Shown here in pieces: positions 36,201 to 44,245 of a DNA stretch of 64,000 nucleotides (its first letter is position 1; every line of letters starts with the position of its first letter). Position numbers and translations under genes: made by a program. The notes below the pieces were generated by a model. It was not told the DNA's origin, did no database searches, and saw nothing but the letters and a program-made list of their open reading frames with translations. This stretch comes from Yeosuana marina (GTDB lineage Bacteria; Bacteroidota; Bacteroidia; Flavobacteriales; Flavobacteriaceae): assembly GCF_011762485.1 (NCBI RefSeq), contig NZ_JAAKGI010000005.1, positions 248,001-312,000 on the forward strand, read 5' to 3'.

Positions 36201-37345
36201 CCTTCAGTACCAAAACATATAGTTTCTTTGAAATCTGATACAATAGAACCAACCACATTATAACTTAGAACATTTTTACCTTTACTCTCTGTTAAATTTG
36301 TAAAGTTTGAATTGGTTTCATCCCAAAGATTTACACCATTATAATATGTTCCAACCCAAACTGATCCTTTTTTGTCTAAATAAATACATTTTATTTTACT
36401 GAAATTTTTATCATCAACAGTGTTTTCAAACACAGCTTGAGAAATTTTTTTATCCTTTAATATATACACACCACTATAAGTACCCAACCATAAATTACCT
36501 TGTTTATCAATACCTATAGCCCTAAAATCAAAATCAAAATCTGGATTATCTTTTTTATTAATAAACGGAATTAGCTTATCAGATGCTTCATCATATTTAA
36601 AGAGTCCATTTGTTTTTGTTGCAATCCAAATATTATTTTCATTATCTTCTAGAATATCCTGGACATACAAATTATTAGCGCTATTTAATGCTTCAATTGG
36701 CATTGCATAGTTTTTAAAATAAAAGCTATTATTAACTCGCTTTATTAATTTACATAAACCATTAGCTGTACCAATCCAAATATCTCCATTTTTTGATTGT
36801 AATATCTTAAGAATAAAATTATCGGGTAAACTTTCTGAATTTTCATTATTCATAAAAGCCGAAATAAATTTTCCTGTTTTTTTATTGAAAACAGAAAGCC
36901 CATTGGATGTGCCTATCCAAATCTCATCTTTAATTACCTTTATACACCACACAGTGTTGTTATTTAAGGAAAAATCAGAATTAGAATGGAAAAAATTTTT
37001 AAACGTATTACTAACTGGATCATAGCAATTAAGTCCGTTATACGTACCTATCCATATATTTCCAGAAGTGTCCTCATCAATCGCTAAAATATCGTTATTA
37101 CTAATTGACAGAGAATCAGACGGATTATTTTTATACACTGTAAATTTACTGCCATCATACTTATTAAGTCCATCTCTTGTGCCCAACCACATTTGTCCTA
37201 AATAATCTTGATGTATTGCAATAACTGAACTTTGAGAAAGTCCATCAGAAGTTGTTAAGTTTTTAAAATGGTATTCATTAGGCTGTGAAAAACCTTTAAA
37301 ACAAACCATTATTAAATAAAAAATCAAGCTAAAGCTAAAACGCAT
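33248..37345 (-). CDS. Hybrid two-component system regulator (HTCS)
   Basis: 1365 aa, all modules in one chain. Signal peptide; periplasmic sensor of two seven-bladed propellers (repeats such as [19 protein letters not shown] and [18 protein letters not shown]) to about residue 700; Y_Y_Y domain; transmembrane helix about 795-818 ([19 protein letters not shown]); histidine kinase with phosphoacceptor His850 in [20 protein letters not shown]; ATPase with [14 protein letters not shown] and [13 protein letters not shown]; receiver domain with [14 protein letters not shown] and [12 protein letters not shown]; C-terminal AraC-type HTH (about 1255-1360). HTCS proteins sense an oligosaccharide in the periplasm and activate their PUL. 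The neighbouring SusC operon and kduI operon share a matching operator. Its own upstream region has only a partial copy (GGACTTTT near 37523). Confidence 0.95.
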   Translation of the reverse strand: [1365 protein letters not shown]

Positions 37346-37786
37346 AAAGTCTTTTATTTACTAAATATTCCTGAAAAATATTTATTATTTTTTATGAAAG
37401 TACGTAAAACTTATCATTTTTTTTATAAATAATCTTTGGAATTCAAAGCAAAAAACACACTAAATCACCTATAAATAATCACAGATAAAAATAAGATTTC
37501 TTTAGGTCACAAAAGTCCAGAAAAGGTCATAAAATTGTTTAAAAAATCAAGTCTAATATAAATGAATAAAATTATAGAATTCATTAAAAAAGTGGAGTTG
37601 TGCTCCACTTTTCAAAAATTGAATAACTTATAAATTAGTATAATTAATAAAAGTTGTAAATCGTATAATTAATTTTCTCTTCTTTCAGAGATATTTATTA
37701 ATATCTCACTGTCTTTATAACATCTAAAGCTTCTTTCACTTTCAGCTCTAGCTTTGCATAATCCTACTCCTGCAAATTGTGATATT
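37346..37786. other. Intergenic region between HTCS and PFK genes
   Basis: 441 bp. It contains the HTCS promoter region, a strong hairpin at 37588-37612, and an orphan reading frame at 37669-37794. A single GGACTTTT-type box on the minus strand near 37516-37523 resembles half of the PUL operator, without the second repeat. Confidence 0.5.
37588..37612 (-). terminator. Terminator downstream of the kdgK-PFK unit
   Basis: Perfect 10-bp stem (AAAAGTGGAG with CTCCACTTTT), 5-nt loop. On the minus strand the stem ends in TTTT and AT-rich sequence follows. It lies about 175 bp beyond the PFK stop, after the orphan frame. Confidence 0.65.
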
Positions 37787-37794
37787 CTATTTTT
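37669..37794 (-). pseudogene. Orphan reading-frame tail after the PFK gene
   Basis: An open stretch of about 41 codons without a start codon, in a different frame from the PFK gene and overlapping its last codons, ends in TAA at 37669. Its reading (SQFAGVGLCKARAESERSFR, then CYKDSEILINISERREN) looks like real protein: mixed charge, amphipathic, few rare codons. It may be the remnant of a deleted gene whose 5' part was replaced. I cannot name the family. Confidence 0.3.
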
Positions 37795-39013
37795 CTATTA
37801 ATATTTTATCAAAATCATATGCTTCAGGATTAATATTGTAATCCTTTAAATCTTTATAATCGCTTTCTTTTATATAGTGAAGGTTCTGAAAGCATAAATG
37901 CGCAAACTCAGAATCTATTTCTACTAATCGTGGTTGAATCTTTCCGTTTTCATCTTGCAAATCTGTTAAATATAAAGGTAGTATCTCACCTCTTGAGTTG
38001 GCAGACACTAAACAGCCACTCTTACCTTCATCAAACAGCTTTTTGACACCAATTCCTAAAAGGGTACATAGGGTTAAATCAAAACCAATAGGTCTGCAAC
38101 ACCGTAATTCATATCCAATTTCAATAGGACGTGTTTTTACATCTAAGCCTATCTCTTTCATCTTATCTTGAACCAGCACATTTAAAATATGGGATTTACT
38201 CACGTTTCCTAGTTCTGGATGTCCATGAGAATCATAAGTGAAGTTGATGCCTATCTTATCGACTTCAGATTTCTTTAAATTATGAAAGATACCCTCGCTC
38301 ACCATAGCAACGCCATAATGAATGTTTTTTAACTGTCTTTTGATAATTGATGAAATCACCAAGCGCACTACTTTATCTAAGGTGATTTCAGTTTTGTTGA
38401 ACATCTCTGGGATAATCATCATTGGGAAATGGCAGCTTGCTGCTATTCCAAAGGCTAAATGTCCTGCCGAACGCCCCATGGCAGACATCACAAACCAGTT
38501 TTGACTTGTTCGTGCGTCTTCATAAACGGTGTTTCCTATTTTAACGCCTTCGTCTTTAGCCGAATGAAATCCAAAGGTTGGGTTTCTATCGGGTAAAGGC
38601 AAATCATTATCTATCGTTTTAGGAACATGGATATTAGAAATAACTATATCTTCTTTCCTTAAATATTGGGTGATTCTATTAGCTGAAGAAGCGGTATCAT
38701 CGCCTCCAATAGTAACTAGTAACTTGACATTGTTATCTTTGAAAATCGAGGTATTCAATGCTTCATTACTTGGCTTAAAGCGACTCATAATTAAAGTTGA
38801 ACCACCTCTGCTGAATATTCTATCGGCATGGAAAAAATCAAATTCCTTTAATTCTGGTTCTTCAGAAAAAAGTCCCTTAAAACCTTCGTGGATTCCTATA
38901 ACTCGATAGTCATCTTTTAAAAAGACTTTAGCCACCGTGCTGATAACGGAATTTATCCCCGGTGCGGGACCTCCTCCACATAAGATTAAAACGGACTTTT
39001 TACGTTCTGACAT
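37787..39013 (-). CDS. PPi-type 6-phosphofructokinase family protein
   Basis: 408 aa. PFK motifs: ILCGGGPAPGINSVISTV, IGIHEGFKGL, GGSTL, then VTIGGDDTAS and VPKTIDNDLPLPDRNPTFGF, and MGRSAGHLAFGIA. ATP-dependent PFKs have GGDGS and PGTIDND; the second Asp of GGDDT and the Lys of PKTIDND are features of pyrophosphate-dependent enzymes. So the likely phosphoryl donor is PPi. It is 42 bp downstream of kdgK. PFK has no obvious place in alginate breakdown through KDPG, so either it supports gluconeogenic flux from the triose products or it acts on another sugar phosphate. Confidence 0.8.
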   Translation of the reverse strand: MSERKKSVLILCGGGPAPGINSVISTVAKVFLKDDYRVIGIHEGFKGLFSEEPELKEFDFFHADRIFSRGGSTLIMSRFKPSNEALNTSIFKDNNVKLLVTIGGDDTASSANRITQYLRKEDIVISNIHVPKTIDNDLPLPDRNPTFGFHSAKDEGVKIGNTVYEDARTSQNWFVMSAMGRSAGHLAFGIAASCHFPMMIIPEMFNKTEITLDKVVRLVISSIIKRQLKNIHYGVAMVSEGIFHNLKKSEVDKIGINFTYDSHGHPELGNVSKSHILNVLVQDKMKEIGLDVKTRPIEIGYELRCCRPIGFDLTLCTLLGIGVKKLFDEGKSGCLVSANSRGEILPLYLTDLQDENGKIQPRLVEIDSEFAHLCFQNLHYIKESDYKDLKDYNINPEAYDFDKILIEK

Positions 39014-39055
39014 TTTTTATTCTTCTTTTAGAATAGTATTATTGTTTGTTTAAAT

Positions 39056-40060
39056 TTATCTTGATACTCTTCCTCCTCCAAAACCATTCATTAATGCTTC
39101 TATTTCCTTTACTGTTGATAGATTAATATCTCCAGATATAGAATGTTTTAAGCATGTGGCTGCAACCGCAAATTCTAGTGCCTTTTGATGGTCTTCTTTC
39201 CAAGTAATAAGACCATAAATAATACCTGCCATAAAAGCATCGCCTGCGCCAATTCTGTCTATAATATGTGATACATTGTATTTACTAGAATGCAGCAATT
39301 TTTTGCCATTCCAAAAAGAAGCACTTAATCCGTTTGAAGAGGCATTGGCTTGAATCCTATGCGTGGTAACTATATTTTTAATTTTAGGGTACGTTTTAAT
39401 CCACTTCGTAAAAATCTCTTCCTCTGTGTCGCTTTCATTACAATCTATTCCTAAAACAACTTTAGTTTCATCTATTCCTCCTAATAATAAATCACAATAT
39501 TTTACCAGGTTTGGCATGACTTCATTTGCTTTCTTACCATATTTCCAAAGGGTAGGCCTGTAATTGAGGTCTGCAGAAATTGTCAATCCCATTTTTGAGG
39601 CCACGATTAATGCTTCTTCACATAATTCTGCCAATTCATTTGAAAGAGATGGCGTAATTCCTGACCAATGAAACCAATTGGCATCTTTAAATATGGTTTC
39701 CCAATCTATCATCCCTTTTCTTAAGAGCGAAAACGAAGAATCTTCTCTATCGTAAACTACTTTACCGGGTCTTTCTGAAGCGCCTTGTTCAAAATAATAA
39801 ATCCCAAGCCTTTTGCCCTGAATCTTTGCTATAGTTTCTACACCAAAAGATTGTAACATTCTTAATGAAGATTCACCTAACTCATTTGGCGGAACCGCTG
39901 TTACAAATTTAACAGGCAATCCGAATTTTGACAAAGAAGCTGCTACATTGGCTTCTGCACAGCCGTAATAGATATCAAAAGAGGCCGCCTGAGTCAATCT
40001 TAAATGACTTGGTGGCGATAATCTTAATAATATCTCTCCGAATGTGACGACTTTGTTCAT
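39056..40060 (-). CDS. kdgK: 2-dehydro-3-deoxygluconate (KDG) kinase, PfkB family
   Basis: 334 aa PfkB/ribokinase-family sugar kinase. FGEILLRLSPPSHLRLTQA at the N-terminus, the substrate-lid region YYGCAEANVAASLSKFGLPV, and the catalytic DRIGAGDAFMAGIIYG with the GAGD anion hole are present. KDG kinase makes KDPG from KDG in alginate and pectin pathways. It is preceded by a strong hairpin only 26 bp upstream, so its expression may differ from that of the reductase and transporter genes ahead of it. Confidence 0.88.
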   Translation of the reverse strand: MNKVVTFGEILLRLSPPSHLRLTQAASFDIYYGCAEANVAASLSKFGLPVKFVTAVPPNELGESSLRMLQSFGVETIAKIQGKRLGIYYFEQGASERPGKVVYDREDSSFSLLRKGMIDWETIFKDANWFHWSGITPSLSNELAELCEEALIVASKMGLTISADLNYRPTLWKYGKKANEVMPNLVKYCDLLLGGIDETKVVLGIDCNESDTEEEIFTKWIKTYPKIKNIVTTHRIQANASSNGLSASFWNGKKLLHSSKYNVSHIIDRIGAGDAFMAGIIYGLITWKEDHQKALEFAVAATCLKHSISGDINLSTVKEIEALMNGFGGGRVSR

Positions 40061-40085
40061 TTTTTTAACTTTAAAATTAAAAAAC

Positions 40086-40122
40086 AGGGAGTGTATTTAT
40101 ATTAAAAAATAATACACTCCCT
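40086..40122 (-). terminator. Strong terminator or attenuator between the SDR gene and kdgK
   Basis: Perfect 12-bp stem (AGGGAGTGTATT with AATACACTCCCT), 13-nt loop. On the minus strand it is followed by GTTTTTTAATTTT. It lies inside an otherwise co-directional cluster, 26 bp before the kdgK start, so it could limit read-through. Confidence 0.7.
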
Positions 40123-40156
40123 ATTAATAAAAACTAACTCAAATTACATACTTTGT

Positions 40157-40921
40157 CTATATTCCTAATCCTTGTCCGCCTCCAACTTGTATAGTTTCAG
40201 CTGTTAAGAAAGCAGCATCATCACTCGCTAAGAATGACACAACAGATGCTACATCTTCAGGCTGTCCTAGTCTTCCTAATAAAATATTATTCTTCCAGGA
40301 AGCAAATACTTCTGGCTTAGTAGCTTTAATTTGTGCATGGAATGGTGTATCAATAGTACCAGGAGAAACAGCGTTCACTCTAATTCCGTATTCAGCAAGG
40401 TCTTTTGCCAATGCTCTTGTTATTGCCTGAACTCCTGCTTTAGATGTTCCATATATACCTGCTCCAGGACCACCTGCATTCCAAGCAGCAATTGATGTAT
40501 AATTAATTATTGAAGCGTTTTCTCCTTTTTTAAGAAATGGTATAGCTGCTCTTGAAGCAAAGAATGTTGAGTCAAGATTTAATGCCATTACGAATCTATA
40601 AAATTCGGTAGTCATTTCTTCAAACCTAGATCTTCCACCTAATCCTCCAGCATTGTTTACTAGCAAGTCAATTTTACCATATTTTTCTCCAATTTTATTG
40701 ATATTTGAAGTTACTGCTTCTTCGTTTGTAACGTCAAACCCGTAATATTCTGCAGTGATTCCTTCTGCAGAAAGTTCTTTAACCCTCTCAGCTCCTGCTT
40801 CATCCTCTATCCCATTTAATATTACTGTATATCCATCTTTTCCAAGTCTTTTAGCTACTTGAAAACCAATACCCCCAGTGGCTCCAGTAATTACAGCTAC
40901 TTTTTCTTTTAAATTACTCAT
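40157..40921 (-). CDS. SDR oxidoreductase, probable DEH reductase
   Basis: 254 aa classical SDR. The cofactor motif TGATGGIG, NNAGG, the catalytic Ser in IINYTSIAAWNAGGPGAGIY with the Tyr-x-x-x-Lys in IYGTSKAGVQ, and the C-terminal IQVGGGQGLGI are present. In alginate PULs the enzyme at this position reduces 4-deoxy-L-erythro-5-hexoseulose uronate (DEH) to KDG. That substrate is inferred from the neighbours: MFS transporter, kdgK, kdgF and alginate lyases. The reading frame starts 33 bp after the transporter stop. Confidence 0.8.
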   Translation of the reverse strand: MSNLKEKVAVITGATGGIGFQVAKRLGKDGYTVILNGIEDEAGAERVKELSAEGITAEYYGFDVTNEEAVTSNINKIGEKYGKIDLLVNNAGGLGGRSRFEEMTTEFYRFVMALNLDSTFFASRAAIPFLKKGENASIINYTSIAAWNAGGPGAGIYGTSKAGVQAITRALAKDLAEYGIRVNAVSPGTIDTPFHAQIKATKPEVFASWKNNILLGRLGQPEDVASVVSFLASDDAAFLTAETIQVGGGQGLGI

Positions 40922-40953
40922 ATTTTTAAATTTTAATTTTATTAATTTTTAGA

Positions 40954-42237
40954 CTATTCTACCGATTTAATATCCTTTGCAAAAAAATAGATAGCTCCAA
41001 CTCCTAGTGGAACAAAAATGGCAATGGCTATGAAAACTGGTGTATAAGAGACCTCAGCTATAATTGGCACTAAAAAGTTCATAATGATAACTGAAAATAC
41101 TCCAATCATACCCCCTAGACCAGCTAATGACCCAACAGATTTTCCACTAAATAAGTCGCTTGGTAATGTTTGTACATTTCCTATAGCAAACTGGAAACCA
41201 AACAATACAATGAACACTATAGAGACAAATACTTCTGCAGAATCAGCAAATAAGACAGTTGCAATTAATCCTGCTAACATAATAACTCCTCCAATTAAAA
41301 TAGTCACTTTTCTACCTTTGTTAATTGAATTGGTTTTAGAAATTATTTTACCTGAAACGTAACCTCCAGAAATACTACCAAGTGCTGCGCCTACATAAGG
41401 AACCCAAGCAAACATTCCTACTTCTTTTACATTAAAACCATACACATCAAATAAATATATAGGCATCCAACCCACAAATAGCCACCAAATTGGTTCTAAA
41501 AAGAATCGGCCTACAACTATTGCCCAAGATTCTTTATGGGATAAAATTTCTGTAAGACTTAAACCTTTCGTCTCTTCTGTTGCATTTTGATCTGCAACAC
41601 TTTGACCGCTTGATATATAATCTTGTTCTTCTTTTGTAATCCATGGATGCTTTCTTGGTCCTGCCTTGTTAATTAATAACCATGGAATAATCCATAAAAT
41701 ACCGAAAGAACCAACTACCATAAACGTAGTTCTCCAACCAAATGCAACAAACAATGTCGCAATAAACGGAGGTGCAATTACTGAACCAATAGAAGCACCA
41801 GCATTAAATAGACCTTGCGCTATAGCACGTTCTTTTATAGGAAACCATTCGGCATTACTTTTAACTCCTCCTGGCCAATTTCCAGCTTCGGATAAACCTA
41901 AAGTACTTCTAAAAAAGGCGATAGAAAATAAACCTCTAACCGTTGAGTGCATGAAAGACGATAGTCCCCATACACCAATACTTATTACATAACCAATTCT
42001 GGTGCCTACTTTATCAAATAGTTTTCCTGAAAAAAGTTGTCCTAAGGCATAAGCTACCATAAATATGTTTAATATTAAGCTATAGTCGTTTTTTGTTAAT
42101 CCTAATGATTTAGAAATTGAACCTTCAACATTTTCATTACCCCACATAATTGAAAGTGCACTTCTGTCAATATAATTAATAACTGTTGCTAAAAATATCA
42201 ACCCTATTATAAACCACCTTAATCCTTTTACTTTCAT
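40954..42237 (-). CDS. MFS transporter, hexuronate (ExuT-like) family
   Basis: 427 aa with about 12 hydrophobic segments in two sets of six and a central hydrophilic loop (about residues 200-225). RWFIIGLIFLATVINYIDRS in the first helix is the anion:cation symporter (ACS) signature, and SEAGNWPGGVKSNAEWFP fits the family's loop after helix 4. ACS members include ExuT and other hexuronate transporters. It most likely brings DEH or unsaturated uronate monomers across the inner membrane for the reductase encoded next. Confidence 0.85.
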   Translation of the reverse strand: MKVKGLRWFIIGLIFLATVINYIDRSALSIMWGNENVEGSISKSLGLTKNDYSLILNIFMVAYALGQLFSGKLFDKVGTRIGYVISIGVWGLSSFMHSTVRGLFSIAFFRSTLGLSEAGNWPGGVKSNAEWFPIKERAIAQGLFNAGASIGSVIAPPFIATLFVAFGWRTTFMVVGSFGILWIIPWLLINKAGPRKHPWITKEEQDYISSGQSVADQNATEETKGLSLTEILSHKESWAIVVGRFFLEPIWWLFVGWMPIYLFDVYGFNVKEVGMFAWVPYVGAALGSISGGYVSGKIISKTNSINKGRKVTILIGGVIMLAGLIATVLFADSAEVFVSIVFIVLFGFQFAIGNVQTLPSDLFSGKSVGSLAGLGGMIGVFSVIIMNFLVPIIAEVSYTPVFIAIAIFVPLGVGAIYFFAKDIKSVE

Positions 42238-42442
42238 TATTTTATTTTTTATGAATGAGCACTTTAAAGTATTAGAAATGTATATACTAATTAAATTAGC
42301 ACATCAATTAAAAGACTCTATTTATAAAAACTTAAACGTTAATTACTGCAATATCTTAATGACTTTGTACAAGTCAAATTGTGAAGAAATGCTTCAATTA
42401 TGTATAAAACGTATTAAGTTTTTCCCTCCAAATTATTCTTAA

Positions 42443-42474
42443 TTTAATATGAAGTCGTGCATCTTCATATTAAA
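42443..42474 (-). terminator. Terminator downstream of the GntR gene
   Basis: Perfect 12-bp stem (TTTAATATGAAG with CTTCATATTAAA), 8-nt loop, 15 bp beyond the gntR stop. It separates the regulator from the transporter operon. The stem is AT-rich and the T-run after it is short. Confidence 0.55.
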
Positions 42475-42488
42475 ATTGTTACTCTCTT

Positions 42489-43193
42489 TTATTTTATATT
42501 ATAACAATACTGATATAATGTTTTAAAATGAACTTTCATTTTTTCCTTAGCTGCATTCTGGTCCTTATTTTTAATTGCTTCAAAAATATCGTTATGTTCT
42601 TTAATTCCCGATAAAGCCATGTCATCATCACATACGTGGTATTTAGCGAAATTTGTAATAATTTCAGGAGTAATAGACAACATAAAGGTATTTAATGTAC
42701 TATTTTTACTAGCCTTTGCAATAGCTAAATGAAATAATAGATCCTCTTGAACAGCATCTTCATTATTTAAAACTTTTTTAGAATATGCATCAAGAGCATT
42801 CTGCATCACCTTTAAATCCTCTTCGGTTCTTCTTAGTGCAGCAAATTTTACCGATTTTAATTCCATTAAAATTCGTGTCTCTACCAATGATTTGAAATCA
42901 GGACTTCCTAATTGTAATATATCATCAATAATTCCATTCATTGCTATAGCTCCTACATTGGCTATAAACGTTCCGCTTTGAGGAATTGATTTTAACAATC
43001 CATAAAATTCTAATTTTTGAATTGCATTACGAACAACACCTCTACTAACTTCAAATTTTTCTGAAAGCATTCTCTCAGAAGGCAACTTGTCACCCGGTTC
43101 AAGGTTTTTATAATTAATTAAATCTCGAATCTTGTTGATTACTGAATTTAGTAATTGTTCATTATCACTTATTGAAAGCATTTCTAATTTCAT
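42489..43193 (-). CDS. GntR-family (FadR subfamily) transcriptional regulator of the alginate PUL
   Basis: 234 aa. N-terminal winged helix of the GntR type (EPGDKLPSERMLSEKFEVSR, then GVVRNAIQKLEFYGLLKSIP), and a C-terminal all-helical FCD effector domain (LVETRILMELKSVKFAALRR, LFHLAIAKASKN, GIKEHNDIFEAIKNKD) with the His/Asp residues that usually hold a metal. Its likely effector is an alginate breakdown product such as KDG or DEH. A TTGGTTTACCA site lies 12-22 bp upstream of its start, and tandem copies lie at three promoters of the locus. The site resembles the UxuR/ExuR type, so autoregulation and repression are inferred. Confidence 0.88.
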   Translation of the reverse strand: MKLEMLSISDNEQLLNSVINKIRDLINYKNLEPGDKLPSERMLSEKFEVSRGVVRNAIQKLEFYGLLKSIPQSGTFIANVGAIAMNGIIDDILQLGSPDFKSLVETRILMELKSVKFAALRRTEEDLKVMQNALDAYSKKVLNNEDAVQEDLLFHLAIAKASKNSTLNTFMLSITPEIITNFAKYHVCDDDMALSGIKEHNDIFEAIKNKDQNAAKEKMKVHFKTLYQYCYNIK

Positions 43194-43204
43194 TCTGTCT
43201 TAAA

Positions 43205-43215
43205 TTGGTTTACCA
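43205..43215 (-). promoter_or_regulatory. Single operator TTGGTTTACCA before the gntR gene
   Basis: One copy of the operator lies 12-22 bp upstream of the regulator's start codon. The other sites in the locus have two or three copies. No clean -7 box accompanies it (TAAATGTG is the nearest). It probably gives autoregulation. Confidence 0.6.
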
Positions 43216-43314
43216 CATTTATCTCTATAAAAATATAAAAACTTTAATACTATACTTGGTATATGAAATTATTTCTAAAATATTTTTAAAAAATCAGATA
43301 AAAACGCTTTAAAT

Positions 43315-44235
43315 TTAATGTTTAACTTCTAATTCGTAATATTTAACCTTTGCAAACGATCCTTCGTCTCTTGACTGAAAATAATTACCCGCTTTAAAAT
43401 AATTTTCAAAAATGCCCCACTTCCTTATATGTATATTTTCGTAAACAGCATATTCGTAATTGTTTAAAATTACTACCATTTTACCATCAGACACTTTCAC
43501 TTCTAAAGTAAACTTTTTAAAGCCAACTTCCTGCTCAAAAGTAAATCCTTTATCATCGCCCCAAGCATCTTCATGAAGCATTTCTTCATCAGTTGCATTT
43601 AAATTTTTAAGTTCTTTGGTCTTAACCCTGATTTTTCCGTCTTGCCAATAAATTTTTAGCATCGGAGGTGCATTATTGTCTTTTTTCCCAATTAAATCGC
43701 GTTGTTCATCTGTTAATCTACCATGAATTTGCATAATGATTACTTTATGATACTTGCCATCAGCTCCACGAGATACTTCTTCCATTTGAAGCTTTCCTTT
43801 CATATTACCTCCTTGTGCAAAAGTCCAATTTACATTGTTATCACCTGATATCATTTGCTCTCGTAATTCAGATCTAGAGTATTTAGTATTTGCGGTTGTA
43901 GCTTCACTAGGATACGCATAAAAAACCAAGGCTCCACTTGTTGAATCATTGTACATATATGGTAATAACCTCTCGTCTGTGGCATAATTTAAAATGGCCG
44001 GTGGCTCAACACTTGTGGCACTACCTTTTTTATTTAATTCAGGGGTTGTAACACTCCAATGGCTTAAATCAATATCGGGTAATTTATATTTTTTCTTCTT
44101 TTTCTTCTTATTTTTTGATTCTACTTTTTGGTTTTCCGAAACTGTAACGCCACTTGTCTTTTCTTGACAAACAGCGTTAACAGTAAAAAGAACTATTACT
44201 AAACTAACTATAAAGCTTTTTCGGAAATTGTACAT
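43315..44235 (-). CDS. PL7 alginate lyase (secreted)
   Basis: About 306 aa from the ATG at 44235 (RC of CAT at 44233-44235). An earlier in-frame start at 44292 would overlap the PKD gene and precede the signal peptide. The signal peptide ends near VNAVCQEK; the -1 residue does not fit a lipobox. After a Lys-rich linker (KNKKKKKKKYK) comes the alginate-lyase-2 beta-jelly roll: SRSELREQM (PL7 R-x-E-x-R), KVIIMQIHG (QIH, catalytic His) and NYFKAGNYFQ (YFKxGxY, catalytic Tyr). All three PL7 signatures are intact. It is the last gene of the SusC operon, 10 bp after the PKD gene. Confidence 0.9.
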   Translation of the reverse strand: MYNFRKSFIVSLVIVLFTVNAVCQEKTSGVTVSENQKVESKNKKKKKKKYKLPDIDLSHWSVTTPELNKKGSATSVEPPAILNYATDERLLPYMYNDSTSGALVFYAYPSEATTANTKYSRSELREQMISGDNNVNWTFAQGGNMKGKLQMEEVSRGADGKYHKVIIMQIHGRLTDEQRDLIGKKDNNAPPMLKIYWQDGKIRVKTKELKNLNATDEEMLHEDAWGDDKGFTFEQEVGFKKFTLEVKVSDGKMVVILNNYEYAVYENIHIRKWGIFENYFKAGNYFQSRDEGSFAKVKYYELEVKH

Positions 44236-44245
44236 TTTATTGTAT

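Noticed and set aside
37346-37540. A full PUL operator before the HTCS gene
   Set aside because: Only one GGACTTTT box is present; the second repeat 22 bp away is poor and no -7 box lies at the expected distance.
37669-37794. Remnant of the missing KDPG aldolase
   Set aside because: The translated stretch does not resemble the C-terminus of KDPG aldolases as I know them.
42251-42442. 63-codon plus-strand frame between the MFS gene and gntR
   Set aside because: No promoter, no ribosome site, no recognisable family, and composition like intergenic sequence; it overlaps the likely promoter region of the MFS operon.
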